This document shows, one piece after another, positions 1-8,500 of a DNA stretch of 64,000 bases. The DNA comes from Eikenella halliae (GTDB lineage Bacteria > Pseudomonadota > Gammaproteobacteria > Burkholderiales > Neisseriaceae), in contig NZ_LXSQ01000019.1 in NCBI RefSeq assembly GCF_001648475.1, positions 1-64,000 of the forward strand, in the 5' to 3' direction. Below the pieces are notes generated by a model. It did no database searches. It was not told the origin of the DNA and saw only the letters and a program-made list of their open reading frames with translations. A program made the position numbers and the translations under genes. The stretch's first letter is position 1; each line of letters opens with the position of its first letter.

Positions 1-2
1 TT

Positions 3-308
3 GCTCCGATGGTTTATCAAAATACGATGACCGGAGTCTTTTTTGAAGCGTGGTTTCAGCAATGCCTACTGCCCGCATTGACTCAAAAATCGGTGATTAT
101 TTTAGATAATGCACGATTTCACCGTATAGGTGTCTTACGGGAAATGGCGGAAAAATTGGGACATAAGGTATTGCCTCTTGCACCCTATTCACCTGAGCTC
201 AATCCGATTGAGAAGGTGTGGGCGAATATTAAGCGGTATCTTCGAACCGTATTGTCTGATTACGCCCGATTTGACGATGCGTTACTGTCCTATTTTGTTT
301 TTAATTGA
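3..308 (+). mobile_element. IS630-family transposase, C-terminal part (cut by window edge)
   Basis: The reading frame is open from the window edge, so the gene starts upstream. The visible part is the catalytic core of an IS630/Tc1-mariner type DDE transposase. The second Asp lies in VIILDNARFHR and the final acidic residue in PYSPELNPIEKVWANIKRY. These enzymes cut and paste DNA and normally target TA dinucleotides. The frame ends with a short tail (YFVFN) right beside the putative terminal repeat at 309-322. Whether the full element is intact cannot be seen. Confidence 0.85.
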
Positions 309-322
309 CTATAATTCACTAT
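309..322. repeat. Putative terminal inverted repeat of the IS630-type element
   Basis: Directly after the transposase stop the sequence reads CTATAATTCACTATA. Its last 12 bases, TAATTCACTATA, are identical to the outer end of several Correia-like elements in this window, for example at 35493-35504 and 36408-36419. The matching left end lies outside the window, so the terminal role is inferred. Confidence 0.5.
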
Positions 323-380
323 ACTTGGTTACTTTCTCTAATCAAACACAGCCGCCATGCCGGTTTGAAACAGCAGAGAT

Positions 381-409
381 TTGAGAAAACCCATTAAAAT
401 CTGTAAAAT
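381..409 (+). promoter_or_regulatory. Sigma70-type promoter upstream of the cupin gene and grcA
   Basis: TTGAGA at 381-386 and TAAAAT at 404-409 are separated by 17 bases. Each box differs from consensus at one position. Transcription would begin near 416 and leave a leader of about 190 bases before the cupin gene. The rest of the 309-603 gap shows no recognisable gene. Confidence 0.5.
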
Positions 410-603
410 AGCTGCCAGGAGCAGAATAAGGCGGCAGGTTAGGAAGGCTGTTCACATCCTTATTTCCAACCTAAGCCACGCCAGCTTAACCAATGGCACA
501 TTTTCTGCCGTATTTAATTTAAAACCGAACGTTTGCCGCATTCCAACGGCCTATCGCAGCATATCCCGGCCTTGGCGGCATCCGGATTTTCAGGAGAAAT
601 ACC

Positions 604-942
604 ATGCGAGGCTATCAGCTAGACCCACACCAAACCGTAGGCGGCGTGATTGCGGAGGACGCCGACCAGCAAATCGTGCAGCTCAACCTGCAAAAAGGCA
701 ACGAAGTGCCGCCCTACTCCGCCGAAGCCATCATCACCATCACCGTGCTCTCCGGCGCGGTGTGCCTGAAAACCGAGCAGGGGCAGATTGATTTGCAGCC
801 GATGACCCTGGCGCGGCTCGAGCCGCATGAAACCCATGCCTTGGTGGCCCTGGAAGACAACACTTCCGTGCTGGTGGTGAAACAGCTGTGCTACCACGCC
901 CTGCTCAACCAAAAACTGCGCTTTGGCCGCTGCTGCATTTAA
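604..942 (+). CDS. Small cupin-domain protein
   Basis: This 112-residue protein has the size and pattern of a single-domain cupin. A Gly-rich turn (SGAVCLKTEQG, about residues 50-60) is followed by a second strand set with LEPHETHAL (about 78-86). It probably folds as a small beta-barrel. The substrate and metal are unknown, and the classical first cupin motif with two His is not obvious. AGGAG lies about 8 bases before the ATG. It lies 83 bases before grcA on the same strand, so co-expression in low oxygen is possible but inferred. Confidence 0.6.
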   Translation: MRGYQLDPHQTVGGVIAEDADQQIVQLNLQKGNEVPPYSAEAIITITVLSGAVCLKTEQGQIDLQPMTLARLEPHETHALVALEDNTSVLVVKQLCYHALLNQKLRFGRCCI

Positions 943-1025
943 CCGTTTTCACACCGTATTGCCCGGCAATGCGGAATGATTTTAAAACCATGGCTTTACA
1001 ACACAACTTTTGGAGATGAATCATT

Positions 1026-1415
1026 ATGATTAAAGGCATTCAAATCACTCAATCCGCCCAACACCCCGCCTTGGTGCACTCTTTCTGGCTGTTGGACGAC
1101 GAAACCCGTCAGGCACGCTGCCTGTGCAGCAAGGACGAGCATTTCGCCGCCGACCAAACCGTTACCCTGAGCGACTTGGGCGATGTGGCCTACCGGGAAG
1201 TGGCCGTAGACAGCTACGTGCGCCCGAAAGTGGAAGGCGGCCAGCACCTGAACGTGAACGTGATGAGCCGCGAAATGCTGGAAGACGCAGCCGCCAACCC
1301 CGACAAATACCCGCAGCTCACCATCCGCGTATCCGGCTATGCCGTGCGCTTCAATTCCCTCACGCCCGAGCAGCAGCGCGACGTGATCACCCGCACCTTC
1401 ACGCAGCATATGTAA
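1026..1415 (+). CDS. grcA: Autonomous glycyl radical cofactor GrcA
   Basis: This 129-residue protein matches the YfiD/GrcA family along its full length. The C-terminal glycyl-radical motif RVSGYAVRFNSLTPEQQRD spans about residues 101-119, with Gly104 as the radical site. In related bacteria it replaces the oxygen-damaged C-terminal domain of pyruvate formate-lyase, restoring anaerobic pyruvate cleavage. A GGAGA ribosome site precedes the ATG and a strong hairpin terminator follows. This suits a facultative or microaerophilic host. Confidence 0.93.
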   Translation: MIKGIQITQSAQHPALVHSFWLLDDETRQARCLCSKDEHFAADQTVTLSDLGDVAYREVAVDSYVRPKVEGGQHLNVNVMSREMLEDAAANPDKYPQLTIRVSGYAVRFNSLTPEQQRDVITRTFTQHM

Positions 1416-1441
1416 GCCTGTAAGCCGGAATCGCAACACAG

Positions 1442-1474
1442 CCCCGCCGTTTCAGATGGCGGGGCCGGTTTTTG
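1442..1474 (+). terminator. Rho-independent terminator of grcA
   Basis: A perfect 8-bp stem, GCCCCGCC (1442-1449) and GGCGGGGC (1459-1466), encloses a 9-base loop and is followed by a T run at 1470-1474. Confidence 0.85.
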
Positions 1475-1574
1475 TGCGTACGGTAAAGGGGCTACCTGAA
1501 AATCTATAGCCGGTAGGCGAAAGATATCGTTGGTTAGCAAATATCGTGATATTTGAAACGGATAGAGGCGGCAT

Positions 1575-1979
1575 TCACCGCACCGTAAAGCCGTCAAACC
1601 GGTTTATCTCTTTCTCAATATCGGCCATGGCCTGCAGGCAGCGGGTGGTTTCGTGGCGGAAGGCGTTGCGCTGGTTTTCGGTTTGGGCGCAGTTGAGCTT
1701 GGCGTTCCACGCGCGAAATTGGCGCTCCAGAGCCGCCAGCCGTTCATACGGGCGGCTGTCAAAGAAGGCGCAGCGCTCTTGCCGGTATTGCTGCATAACC
1801 GCCTGCAACTGCCGCCAGGCGTATTTGTGCCGTTTGGGCGGAATGGCGAGTTTGTAGGTAACGAAGGTGCAGCGTTGGCCGCACTCGGGGCAGTTCGGCG
1901 CGGGTTTCCGCCTGCCGTAAACGTGCGGGCGGCGCAGGGCGGTGCGGCATTCGAAGCAGACGTAATAATGGTTGGACAC
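1575..1979 (-). CDS. Zinc-ribbon protein of unknown function
   Basis: The frame is open from 2201, but a GTG at 1979 with AAGGAAA just upstream is the best start, giving 134 residues (VSNHYYVCFEC...). Two CxxC pairs, CFEC near residue 10 and CPEC near residue 30, form a likely zinc ribbon. The remainder is helical, basic and rich in Gln, Arg and Ala. No enzymatic motif is visible. The 74 codons upstream of the GTG lack family-like features and are probably non-coding. Confidence 0.6.
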   Translation of the reverse strand: MSNHYYVCFECRTALRRPHVYGRRKPAPNCPECGQRCTFVTYKLAIPPKRHKYAWRQLQAVMQQYRQERCAFFDSRPYERLAALERQFRAWNAKLNCAQTENQRNAFRHETTRCLQAMADIEKEINRFDGFTVR

Positions 1980-2219
1980 GGGGTTTCCTTGTGCGGCGGG
2001 CGGCTGGATTTGCCGAAACGCGGGCTGCTTGGAACGGCTATTCCATGCATAACGGCAGCGGGGATACGCTTCTGAATAATCTTTCAAATCAATCGGGCGG
2101 CTTGCAGCAAAAGCCGTTTTCTCTCCTACCGTTCGGCTGCCCGGCAAAAGCAATGCGGATTTTGCGACCGGGCATATCAGGGCGATAACCCATCCTACCA
2201 TGTTTGGCTGCGCAGAATA

Positions 2220-2280
2220 AAGGCTACCTGAAAATTGAAAACCATTGCTTCCATTGGTATATATTTTTTCAGGTAGCCTT
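2220..2280. terminator. Inverted DUS pair, terminator-like
   Basis: AGGCTACCTGAAAA at 2221-2234 pairs with TTTTTTCAGGTAGCCT ending at 2279. It lies just downstream of glmU, which runs leftwards and ends at 2305. Confidence 0.6.
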
Positions 2281-2304
2281 AGGCTACGGAAGCGAAACCC
2301 CAGC

Positions 2305-3675
2305 CTATTTTTTCTCTTTTTCAGGCCGCACCCAGCCGGGGATAGTGGTTTGGCGGGCGCGGGTGAGGGTGAGTTCGCCTTCGGGGCAGTTGCGGGTGAG
2401 CGTGCTGCCGGCGCCGGTGGTGGCGCGGTGGCCGATGGTGAGCGGGGCGACCAACATATTGCCGGAGCCGATGCGCACTTCGTCGCCGATAACGGTTTGG
2501 TGTTTGTGCACGCCGTCGTAGTTGCAGGTGATGGTGCCGGCGCCGATGTTGCTGCGGCTGCCGATTTGCGCGTCGCCGAGGTAGGTGAGGTGGTTGGCTT
2601 TGCTGCCGCGGCCGATGGTGCTGTTTTTCACTTCCACGAAGTTGCCGATGTGCACTTCGTCGGCCAAATCGGCATTGGGGCGCAGGCGGGCGAAGGGGCC
2701 GATGCGGGCGCTGCTGCCGATGCGGCAGTTTTCGAGGTGCGAGAAGGGCTCGATAACCGTGTTATCGCCGATGACGGCGTTTTTAATCACGCAGTTGGCG
2801 CCGATGGATACGTTGTTGCCGAATTGGTTGTCGCCTTCCAGCACCACGTTCACATCAATCACCACGTCTTGGCCGTGCCGAAGGCTGCCACGCAGGTCGA
2901 AGCGGGCCGGGTCGCACAGGGTGAGGCCGGCTTGGAGCAGGCTTTGCGCCTGTTCGCGCTGGAAGATGCGCTCGAGTTCGGCAAGCTGGATTTTATTGTT
3001 TACGCCGGCGGCAAGGTGGGAGGAGGCTACCTGAACGGGATGCACGGCCACGCCGTCGGCGCGGGCAAGGGCGATGACATCGGTGAGGTAGTATTCGCCT
3101 TGGGCGTTGTTGCTGGAGAGGCTGCCCAGCCAGCGGGCGAGGTGGGCGTTGGGCAAAACGAAAATGCCGGTGTTGGTTTCGCGGATGGCTTTTTGCTCAG
3201 GCGTAGCGTCTTTTTCTTCCACAATGGCGGCCACTTGGCCGTTGGCCTCGCGGATGATGCGGCCCAGCCCGAAGGGGTTGGGCGGGATGTCGGTGAGCAG
3301 GCCGATTTCGCTGCCGGCGGCTTGCAGCAGCTTTTCTAGGGTGGCGCGGTTAATCAGCGGCACGTCGCCGTAGAGCACGAGGGTGCGGCCGGTGTTGCCG
3401 AGGTGCGGCAGGGCGGTTTGCACGGCGTGGCCGGTGCCGAGCTGTTCGGTTTGCTCCACCCAGCGGATGCCTTCGCGCTGCACTTGTTCGCGCACCTGCT
3501 CTTTGCCGTGGCCGATCACCACGTTGATACTTTGCGGGCTGAGGCTTTGTGCAGTATCGATAACGCGCTCGAGCATGGTTTGGCCGCCGATGCGGTGCAG
3601 CACTTTGGGAAGGGCGGAATACATGCGCGTGCCTTTGCCGGCGGCGAGGATAACGATATGGAGGGGCTGGTGCAT
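2305..3675 (-). CDS. glmU: Bifunctional UDP-GlcNAc pyrophosphorylase / glucosamine-1-phosphate acetyltransferase
   Basis: This 456-residue cytoplasmic enzyme carries out the last two steps to UDP-GlcNAc, the precursor of peptidoglycan and lipopolysaccharide. The N-terminal nucleotidyltransferase has LAAGKGTRM at residues 10-18 and the conserved downstream Lys in PKVLH. From about residue 250 the sequence shows hexapeptide repeats of a left-handed beta helix (IGDNTVIEP, IGSRSNIGAGTITCNYDG), which is the acetyltransferase. Length is normal. An Eikenella DUS lies inside the coding sequence near 3030, where it encodes QVASS. Confidence 0.97.
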   Translation of the reverse strand: MHQPLHIVILAAGKGTRMYSALPKVLHRIGGQTMLERVIDTAQSLSPQSINVVIGHGKEQVREQVQREGIRWVEQTEQLGTGHAVQTALPHLGNTGRTLVLYGDVPLINRATLEKLLQAAGSEIGLLTDIPPNPFGLGRIIREANGQVAAIVEEKDATPEQKAIRETNTGIFVLPNAHLARWLGSLSSNNAQGEYYLTDVIALARADGVAVHPVQVASSHLAAGVNNKIQLAELERIFQREQAQSLLQAGLTLCDPARFDLRGSLRHGQDVVIDVNVVLEGDNQFGNNVSIGANCVIKNAVIGDNTVIEPFSHLENCRIGSSARIGPFARLRPNADLADEVHIGNFVEVKNSTIGRGSKANHLTYLGDAQIGSRSNIGAGTITCNYDGVHKHQTVIGDEVRIGSGNMLVAPLTIGHRATTGAGSTLTRNCPEGELTLTRARQTTIPGWVRPEKEKK

Positions 3676-3714
3676 GAGGGAGCTTTCTGGAAACGATTTC
3701 GTTGAAATGATGGT

Positions 3715-3748
3715 TTTCAGGTAGCCTGCTTGGGGCTACCTGAAAAAA
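3715..3748. terminator. Inverted DUS pair, terminator-like
   Basis: TTTTCAGGTAGCC (3715-3727) pairs with GGCTACCTGAAAA (3734-3746) over a six-base loop. It separates the lipoprotein gene that ends at 3769 from glmU downstream on the same strand. Confidence 0.65.
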
Positions 3749-3768
3749 GAGGATTCAAACTGCCGATA

Positions 3769-4038
3769 TTAATGGCTGCTTGGCGCTTCGGGCACGCTGT
3801 CGCCGCTCCAGGTGGTGCGCGGCACGCTGTGTTGGTGTTGTTCGCGGGTAACAGGCACGGGCACGGGGCGGTATTCGTTGTAGCGTTGGTCGCGGGCGAA
3901 AGTGCCGTCTTGGTATACCACGGGCGTGCCCGGGGCGTAACGCTGGCGCAGGCCGGTTTTGCCTTGTTGGTCTTGGTAGGTTTCCCAAGTGCAGGCGGAA
4001 AGGGCGATGAGGGCGAGCAGTAGAACGACGGGGCGCAT
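3769..4038 (-). CDS. Small lipoprotein of unknown function
   Basis: This 89-residue protein begins with a hydrophobic signal peptide and the lipobox LSAC (Cys16), so it should be lipid-anchored in the outer or inner membrane. The mature part has short Tyr/Arg-rich stretches (RYAPGTPVVYQDGTF) and a polar tail with no recognisable domain. AAAAGGATAAAG precedes the start. Confidence 0.7.
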   Translation of the reverse strand: MRPVVLLLALIALSACTWETYQDQQGKTGLRQRYAPGTPVVYQDGTFARDQRYNEYRPVPVPVTREQHQHSVPRTTWSGDSVPEAPSSH

Positions 4039-4235
4039 GACTTTATCCTTTTTCTAGTTGTGAGACGGGGGTTGCTTTGGATGCCAATTATAACGCGAAC
4101 GGCCGGGGCTGGCTGTAAGGCTACCTGAAAAAGGGAAGATGGATTTTCATTCAGTTGAATCTTACGTTGTCAGATAGTTTTCTATACTACAATTCGTGCG
4201 ATTTTGAATTTGCATCAAGACAAAGGGAAAAGGAT

Positions 4236-5147
4236 ATGCATGAACGGCAAGACAACCGCTATGCGCCGCCGTTGAGTATGGCGGAAAAAGCTGCGAACCC
4301 GGTGGGCGGGCAATATTTGGCTGTGGCCAACTCGTTACCGTCGATACGGGCGTTTGCTTGGTTTGGGGCGGCTTGGGCTTTGTTTCGGCAGCGGGCTGGT
4401 TGGTGGTTTTGGCTGGTGTTGGCTTGGACGATACTGTCGTATATTTTGGCTGCTGCGATGCAGGCATTCATGCCTTCAGTTATTCCTTTTTTCCCTGCCG
4501 TGCGAGATTTTGCCGCCGTGTTTGCCACGGCGGGGGTGGCTTATGCGGCAGAACGGGTGGAGCAGCAAGCCCGTATTAATTGGCGTGCCAGTTTGGTGGT
4601 GTTGGTGCGGTGTGCAGGAGCATTAGTGCTGTTGGGTTTGTTGAATGTGGTGTTTGAACAACTGCTGCTTAGGGTGGGGGCAAGACTGGAGGACTATGCT
4701 ATGCATATGTCGTTTCAATCGCCGCAATCGCCGTTGCTAAGGCTTGTGTCTTTGATCAATTCTTGGAAATGGCTATTTTTTATGTTGGCATGTCTGCTGC
4801 CGAACGGCGTAGCGCCGATGTTGGTCGTGTGCCGCAGAATGGGTGTGCTACGGGCTTGGGCAGCGGGTTGGCACGGGATGGGGCGCAATGCCGGCGGAGT
4901 GGTAGTGGCTGTGGCGTTGGCAACATTATTGGTCTGGATCGAGCGGCTGGTGTTGGGGATAGCCGTGGCGCTGACTCAACCCACATTGGCACTGATAGAG
5001 ACGATAGATGCGGTACCGCCCGTGTGGATGATTCGGGTGGCGTCGCTAGTGAACAATATGATTGGCTTACTGCTGATGTTGGTATTGTATGCGGCATATC
5101 GGGATGTATTCCTTAAAAGAGAAACAAGTGTAAAACAGGCTACCTGA
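4236..5147 (+). CDS. Multi-pass inner membrane protein, BPSS1780-like
   Basis: The frame is open from 4155, but ATG 4236 follows AAAGGGAAAAGGAT and gives 303 residues. After a polar N-terminus (about 60 residues) come about six hydrophobic segments, near residues 60-85, 90-110, 125-150, 185-205, 220-245 and 265-290. This fits the BPSS1780 family of membrane proteins, whose function is unknown. The gene ends KQAT-stop, with the last codons and TGA supplied by an embedded DUS. Confidence 0.65.
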   Translation: MHERQDNRYAPPLSMAEKAANPVGGQYLAVANSLPSIRAFAWFGAAWALFRQRAGWWFWLVLAWTILSYILAAAMQAFMPSVIPFFPAVRDFAAVFATAGVAYAAERVEQQARINWRASLVVLVRCAGALVLLGLLNVVFEQLLLRVGARLEDYAMHMSFQSPQSPLLRLVSLINSWKWLFFMLACLLPNGVAPMLVVCRRMGVLRAWAAGWHGMGRNAGGVVVAVALATLLVWIERLVLGIAVALTQPTLALIETIDAVPPVWMIRVASLVNNMIGLLLMLVLYAAYRDVFLKRETSVKQAT

Positions 5148-5255
5148 AAATTACCGACTAATCTTCTCCAGCATCAAACCAACCCTTCCAGGCCGCCCCT
5201 GCCCCCCTTCCCACCCAGGTAAACCCGCCTACCGGATATTTTTTCCCGCCCTGCC

Positions 5256-5283
5256 CTTGAATTCGCCGACGCCAGCCTTATTT
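5256..5283 (+). promoter_or_regulatory. Possible sigma32 heat-shock promoter of groES-groEL
   Basis: CCCTTGAA (5254-5261) matches the sigma32 -35 box exactly. After 14 bases comes CCTTATTT, a weaker fit to CCCCATTT. A GC-rich hairpin at about 5304-5322 lies in the leader. The -10 match is imperfect, so this is tentative. Confidence 0.45.
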
Positions 5284-5377
5284 TTAAGCCCGCACAAGCG
5301 GTGTGCCGCGTTTGGCGCGGCGCATTTCTGTTTACCCTCAATCGGGTAGGAACATTTTTGATTTGGAGATTCGATTT

Positions 5378-5665
5378 ATGAAAATTCGTCCGTTACACGA
5401 CCGTGTGGTTATCAAACGCCTCGAAGCCGAAGAAAAAACCGCTTCCGGTATTGTTTTGCCCGGCTCTGCCGCTGAGAAGCCCGATATGGGCGAAGTGGTG
5501 GCCGTGGGTGCTGGTAAGCTCACTAAAGGCGGCGAGCGCCGCAAGCTGGATGTGAAAGTGGGCGACCGCGTGATTTTCGGCAAATACAGCGGCCAAACCG
5601 TAAAAGCCGACGGCGAAGAGCTGCTGGTGATGCGCGAAGAAGATATCTTCGGCATCGTGGAATAA
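5378..5665 (+). CDS. groES: Co-chaperonin GroES
   Basis: This is the 95-residue heptameric lid of the GroEL folding chamber. The N-terminus KIRPLHDRVVIKR, the mobile loop (about residues 17-32, EEKTASGIVLPGSAAEKP) and the C-terminal GEELLVMREEDIFGIVE are all typical. The ATG at 5378 has TGGAG upstream and replaces a longer open frame from 5303. groEL follows after 55 bases in the usual operon. Confidence 0.97.
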   Translation: MKIRPLHDRVVIKRLEAEEKTASGIVLPGSAAEKPDMGEVVAVGAGKLTKGGERRKLDVKVGDRVIFGKYSGQTVKADGEELLVMREEDIFGIVE

Positions 5666-5720
5666 ACAGCTCTGATTCAAGAACAGAAATTACTGATTTT
5701 TTATTTTAGGAGTCATACAC

Positions 5721-7364
5721 ATGGCAGCAAAAGATGTACAGTTTGGCAATGAAGTCCGCCAGAAGATGGTAAACGGCGTAAACGTTTTGTCTAACGCCGT
5801 GAAAGTAACTCTCGGCCCGAAAGGCCGCAACGTGGTGCTCGACCGCGCTTTCGGCGGCCCGCACATCACCAAAGACGGCGTGACCGTGGCCAAAGAAATC
5901 GAACTGAAAGACAAGTTTGAAAACATGGGCGCGCAGATGGTGAAAGAAGTTGCCTCCAAAACCAACGACGTGGCCGGCGACGGCACCACCACCGCTACTG
6001 TATTGGCACAAGCCATCGTGGCCGAAGGCATGAAATACGTTACCGCCGGCATGAACCCGACCGACCTGAAACGCGGTATCGACAAAGCCGTGTCCGCTTT
6101 GGTAAAAGAGTTGCAGAATATCGCCAAACCCGTGCCGGAAAAATCTAAGGAAATCGCCCAAGTGGCTTCTATTTCCGCCAACTCCGACGAATCCATCGGC
6201 AACATCATCGCCCAAGCCATGAACGAAGTGGGCAAAGAAGGCGTGATCACCGTTGAAGACGGCAAATCGCTGGAAAACGAAGTGGAAGTAGTGAAAGGTA
6301 TGCAGTTCGACCGCGGCTACCTCTCTCCCTATTTCGTCAACAACCCGGAAAAACAACTGGCCGAACTAGACAGCCCGTTTGTTCTGCTGTTTGACAAAAA
6401 AATCAGCAATATCCGCGACCTGCTGCCTGTGTTGGAGCAAGTAGCCAAAACCAGCCGCCCGCTGTTGATTATCGCTGAAGACGTGGAAGGCGAAGCCTTG
6501 GCCACTCTGGTGGTGAACAACATTCGCGGCATCCTGAAAACCGTGGCCGTGAAAGCCCCGGGCTTCGGCGACCGCCGCAAAGCCATGTTGCAAGACATTG
6601 CCATCCTCACCGGCGGCACCGTGATCGCTGAAGAAGTGGGCTTGTCTTTGGAAAAAGCCACGCTGGAAGATTTGGGCCAGGCCAAACGCATCGAAGTGGG
6701 CAAAGAAAACACCACCATCATCGATGGTTTGGGCGACAAATCCGCCGTGGAAGCCCGCGTGGCCGAAATCCGCACCCAGATTGAAACTGCCACCAGCGAG
6801 TACGACAAGGAAAAACTGCAAGAGCGCGTGGCCAAACTGGCCGGCGGCGTGGCTGTAATCAAAGTGGGTGCGGCCACCGAAGTGGAAATGAAAGAGAAAA
6901 AAGACCGCGTGGACGACGCGCTGCACGCTACCCGTGCCGCCGTTGAAGAAGGCGTAGTGGCTGGTGGCGGCGTGGCTCTGCTGCGTGCGCGTGCGGCGTT
7001 GAAATCAGTGGAAACCGCCAATGCCGACCAAGAAGCCGGCGTGCAAATTGTATTGCGTGCGGTTGAGTCTCCGCTGCGCCAAATTGTGGCCAACGCCGGC
7101 GGCGAGCCGAGCGTGGTGGTGAACAAAGTGCTGGAAGGCAACGGCAACTTCGGCTACAACGCCGGTAACGACAGCTACGGCGATATGCTGGAAATGGGCG
7201 TAATCGATCCGGCCAAAGTTACCCGCTTCGCGCTGCAAAACGCCGCTTCCATCGCCGGACTGATGCTGACCACCGAATGCATGGTGGCCGACATTCCGGA
7301 AGACAAACCCGCCGCTCCCGATATGGGCGGAATGGGAGGCATGGGTGGAATGGGCATGATGTAA
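5721..7364 (+). CDS. groEL: Chaperonin GroEL
   Basis: This is a full-length 547-residue ATP-driven chaperonin. The ATP site is visible as VTLGPKGRNVVLD (about residues 28-40) and GDGTTTATVLA (about 85-95), and the C-terminal tail is the characteristic GGMGGMGGMGMM repeat. TTAGGAGT precedes the start. Codon use is strongly biased, as expected for a highly expressed gene. Confidence 0.98.
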   Translation: MAAKDVQFGNEVRQKMVNGVNVLSNAVKVTLGPKGRNVVLDRAFGGPHITKDGVTVAKEIELKDKFENMGAQMVKEVASKTNDVAGDGTTTATVLAQAIVAEGMKYVTAGMNPTDLKRGIDKAVSALVKELQNIAKPVPEKSKEIAQVASISANSDESIGNIIAQAMNEVGKEGVITVEDGKSLENEVEVVKGMQFDRGYLSPYFVNNPEKQLAELDSPFVLLFDKKISNIRDLLPVLEQVAKTSRPLLIIAEDVEGEALATLVVNNIRGILKTVAVKAPGFGDRRKAMLQDIAILTGGTVIAEEVGLSLEKATLEDLGQAKRIEVGKENTTIIDGLGDKSAVEARVAEIRTQIETATSEYDKEKLQERVAKLAGGVAVIKVGAATEVEMKEKKDRVDDALHATRAAVEEGVVAGGGVALLRARAALKSVETANADQEAGVQIVLRAVESPLRQIVANAGGEPSVVVNKVLEGNGNFGYNAGNDSYGDMLEMGVIDPAKVTRFALQNAASIAGLMLTTECMVADIPEDKPAAPDMGGMGGMGGMGMM

Positions 7365-7384
7365 TCATCCCAAACGCCATGCAA

Positions 7385-7411
7385 AAGCACCCTCGCCTGA
7401 GGGTGCTTTTT
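7385..7411 (+). terminator. Rho-independent terminator of groESL
   Basis: AAGCACCCTC (7385-7394) and GAGGGTGCTT (7399-7408) form a 10-bp perfect stem with a four-base loop, followed by TTTTT. Confidence 0.9.
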
Positions 7412-7450
7412 CTTGCCTGCCGTTTACCGTTTAAAGGCTACCTGAAATTT

Positions 7451-7556
7451 TATAGTGAATTAAATTTAAACCAGTACAGCGTTGGCTCGCCTTGCCGTAC
7501 TATCTGTACTGTCTGCGGCTCGCCGCCTTGTCCTGATTTAAATTTAATCCACTATA
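7451..7556. mobile_element. Correia-like element (CREE), short form
   Basis: This 106-bp element is bounded by TATAGTGAATTAAATTTAAA and its near complement TTTAAATTTAATCCACTATA. The core contains CAGTACAGCGTTGGCTCGCC and CTGTCTGCGGCTCGCCGCC. It has no coding capacity and looks like a MITE. With the DUS and AT-rich DNA beyond it, it fills the 7365-7775 gap. Confidence 0.85.
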
Positions 7557-7689
7557 GCTTCACAGAAACTTCGCTGCGCCTTCAGGTAGCCTCTTCCCAT
7601 TGCTATATACATCCGTATGATAAAAAATTTATATATATAACAATAAAAAATATAAATTTTCCACACCAAATCCAACCCAGCATCAGACT

Positions 7690-7706
7690 TTGGCACGCTT
7701 TATGCT
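7690..7706 (+). promoter_or_regulatory. Sigma54 (RpoN) type promoter
   Basis: TTGGCACGCTTTATGCT fits the -24/-12 consensus YTGGCACGRNNNTTGCW at all but two positions, with the GG and GC elements correctly spaced. Upstream, 7615-7680 is very AT-rich, as expected for IHF bending near such promoters. Transcription would start about 60 bases before the gene at 7776. Confidence 0.65.
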
Positions 7707-7775
7707 TACCCACTATCGAAATTTCTTTTTCTAACTATCCAAACCATCTCAACAATTATTAGGAAACCCAATACA

Positions 7776-8318
7776 ATGGCTACAGCAGTGAGAAAATTAT
7801 CCCGTAACAACAAATCCCGCAGCAAACGCAGCGGCAATAATGGCGGCGGCGCATTGCGCGCAATCGGCCTGTTGCTGGCTCTGATTCTGGTGGGCGGTGG
7901 TGTTTATGCCTATATGAACCCGGAAATCATCGAGCAAGCCAAAGCCATGGTCGGCTTGGCCGAACCGGCCAATGAGGGCAATATGGGCAGTGGTGCGACC
8001 GCCCAACAGGCTCCCGCCGCCCCCACCATCACCGATCCGAAAGCCGTTGAGGCACTGAACATGGCGAAGGTATGGGTGGAAACCCGCTTGGCCAAAGGCA
8101 CTCGCCTGAATGAAATCAACGAAGCAATTGATGTGCCCGCCAGCCAGAAGGAATTCTGGCAGAGCATTACCCTCAGCCAAGGCGCGATTACCGCTATTCC
8201 AGCCGGCAGCACTGCCGAGCGTGCGGTTCTGCTGTTGCCGATGCAATCGCAAGGCCAGCTGATTTGGGCTTGTGCAGGCGACATCCCGCAGGCTATCGAA
8301 AGCATCTGCGCCCAGTAA
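7776..8318 (+). CDS. Membrane-anchored protein with pilin-like C-terminal region
   Basis: This 180-residue protein has about 25 basic, polar N-terminal residues (Arg, Lys, Asn, Gly), then one transmembrane helix (about 27-47), a Pro/Ala linker, and a globular C-terminal part. The C-terminal part carries LPMQSQGQLIWACAGDIPQAIESICAQ-type features: a Gly-x-IxWxC pattern and a closing Cys, which resemble the disulfide loop of type IV pilins. It lacks the class III prepilin leader (G/FTLIE). TTAGGAAA precedes the ATG. The sigma54-type promoter upstream, used for pilins in several relatives, supports a link to pili, but the function is not established. Confidence 0.55.
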   Translation: MATAVRKLSRNNKSRSKRSGNNGGGALRAIGLLLALILVGGGVYAYMNPEIIEQAKAMVGLAEPANEGNMGSGATAQQAPAAPTITDPKAVEALNMAKVWVETRLAKGTRLNEINEAIDVPASQKEFWQSITLSQGAITAIPAGSTAERAVLLLPMQSQGQLIWACAGDIPQAIESICAQ

Positions 8319-8388
8319 AAGTTACTCTCTAGCTGTTCTTTTAGGCTGCTTGATTTTTCAGGTAGCCTGTTTTTTTCTATGGCTAAGG

Positions 8389-8484
8389 CTTAGTGAATCC
8401 AACTTAAATCAGAACCAAATGACGAGCCGCAAAGAATATGCGGCATGCAGCAAACACCATACTGGTTTAAATCGAATCCACCAC
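8389..8484. mobile_element. Degenerate Correia-like element
   Basis: CTTAGTGAATCCAACTTAAATC at the left and ACTGGTTTAAATCGAATCCACCA at the right are recognisable but mutated CREE arms, with a remnant of the GCGAGCCGCA core between them. It lies in the 8319-8636 gap. Confidence 0.55.
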
Positions 8485-8500
8485 CCTTCTCCATACCAAA

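Noticed and set aside
2245..3339. Long plus-strand open frame opposite glmU
   Set aside because: It is a low-complexity Gly/Ala/Val shadow of glmU, with no family resemblance.
7277..7762. Plus-strand open frame after groEL
   Set aside because: It spans the terminator, the Correia-like element and the AT-rich promoter region; no ribosome site or family.
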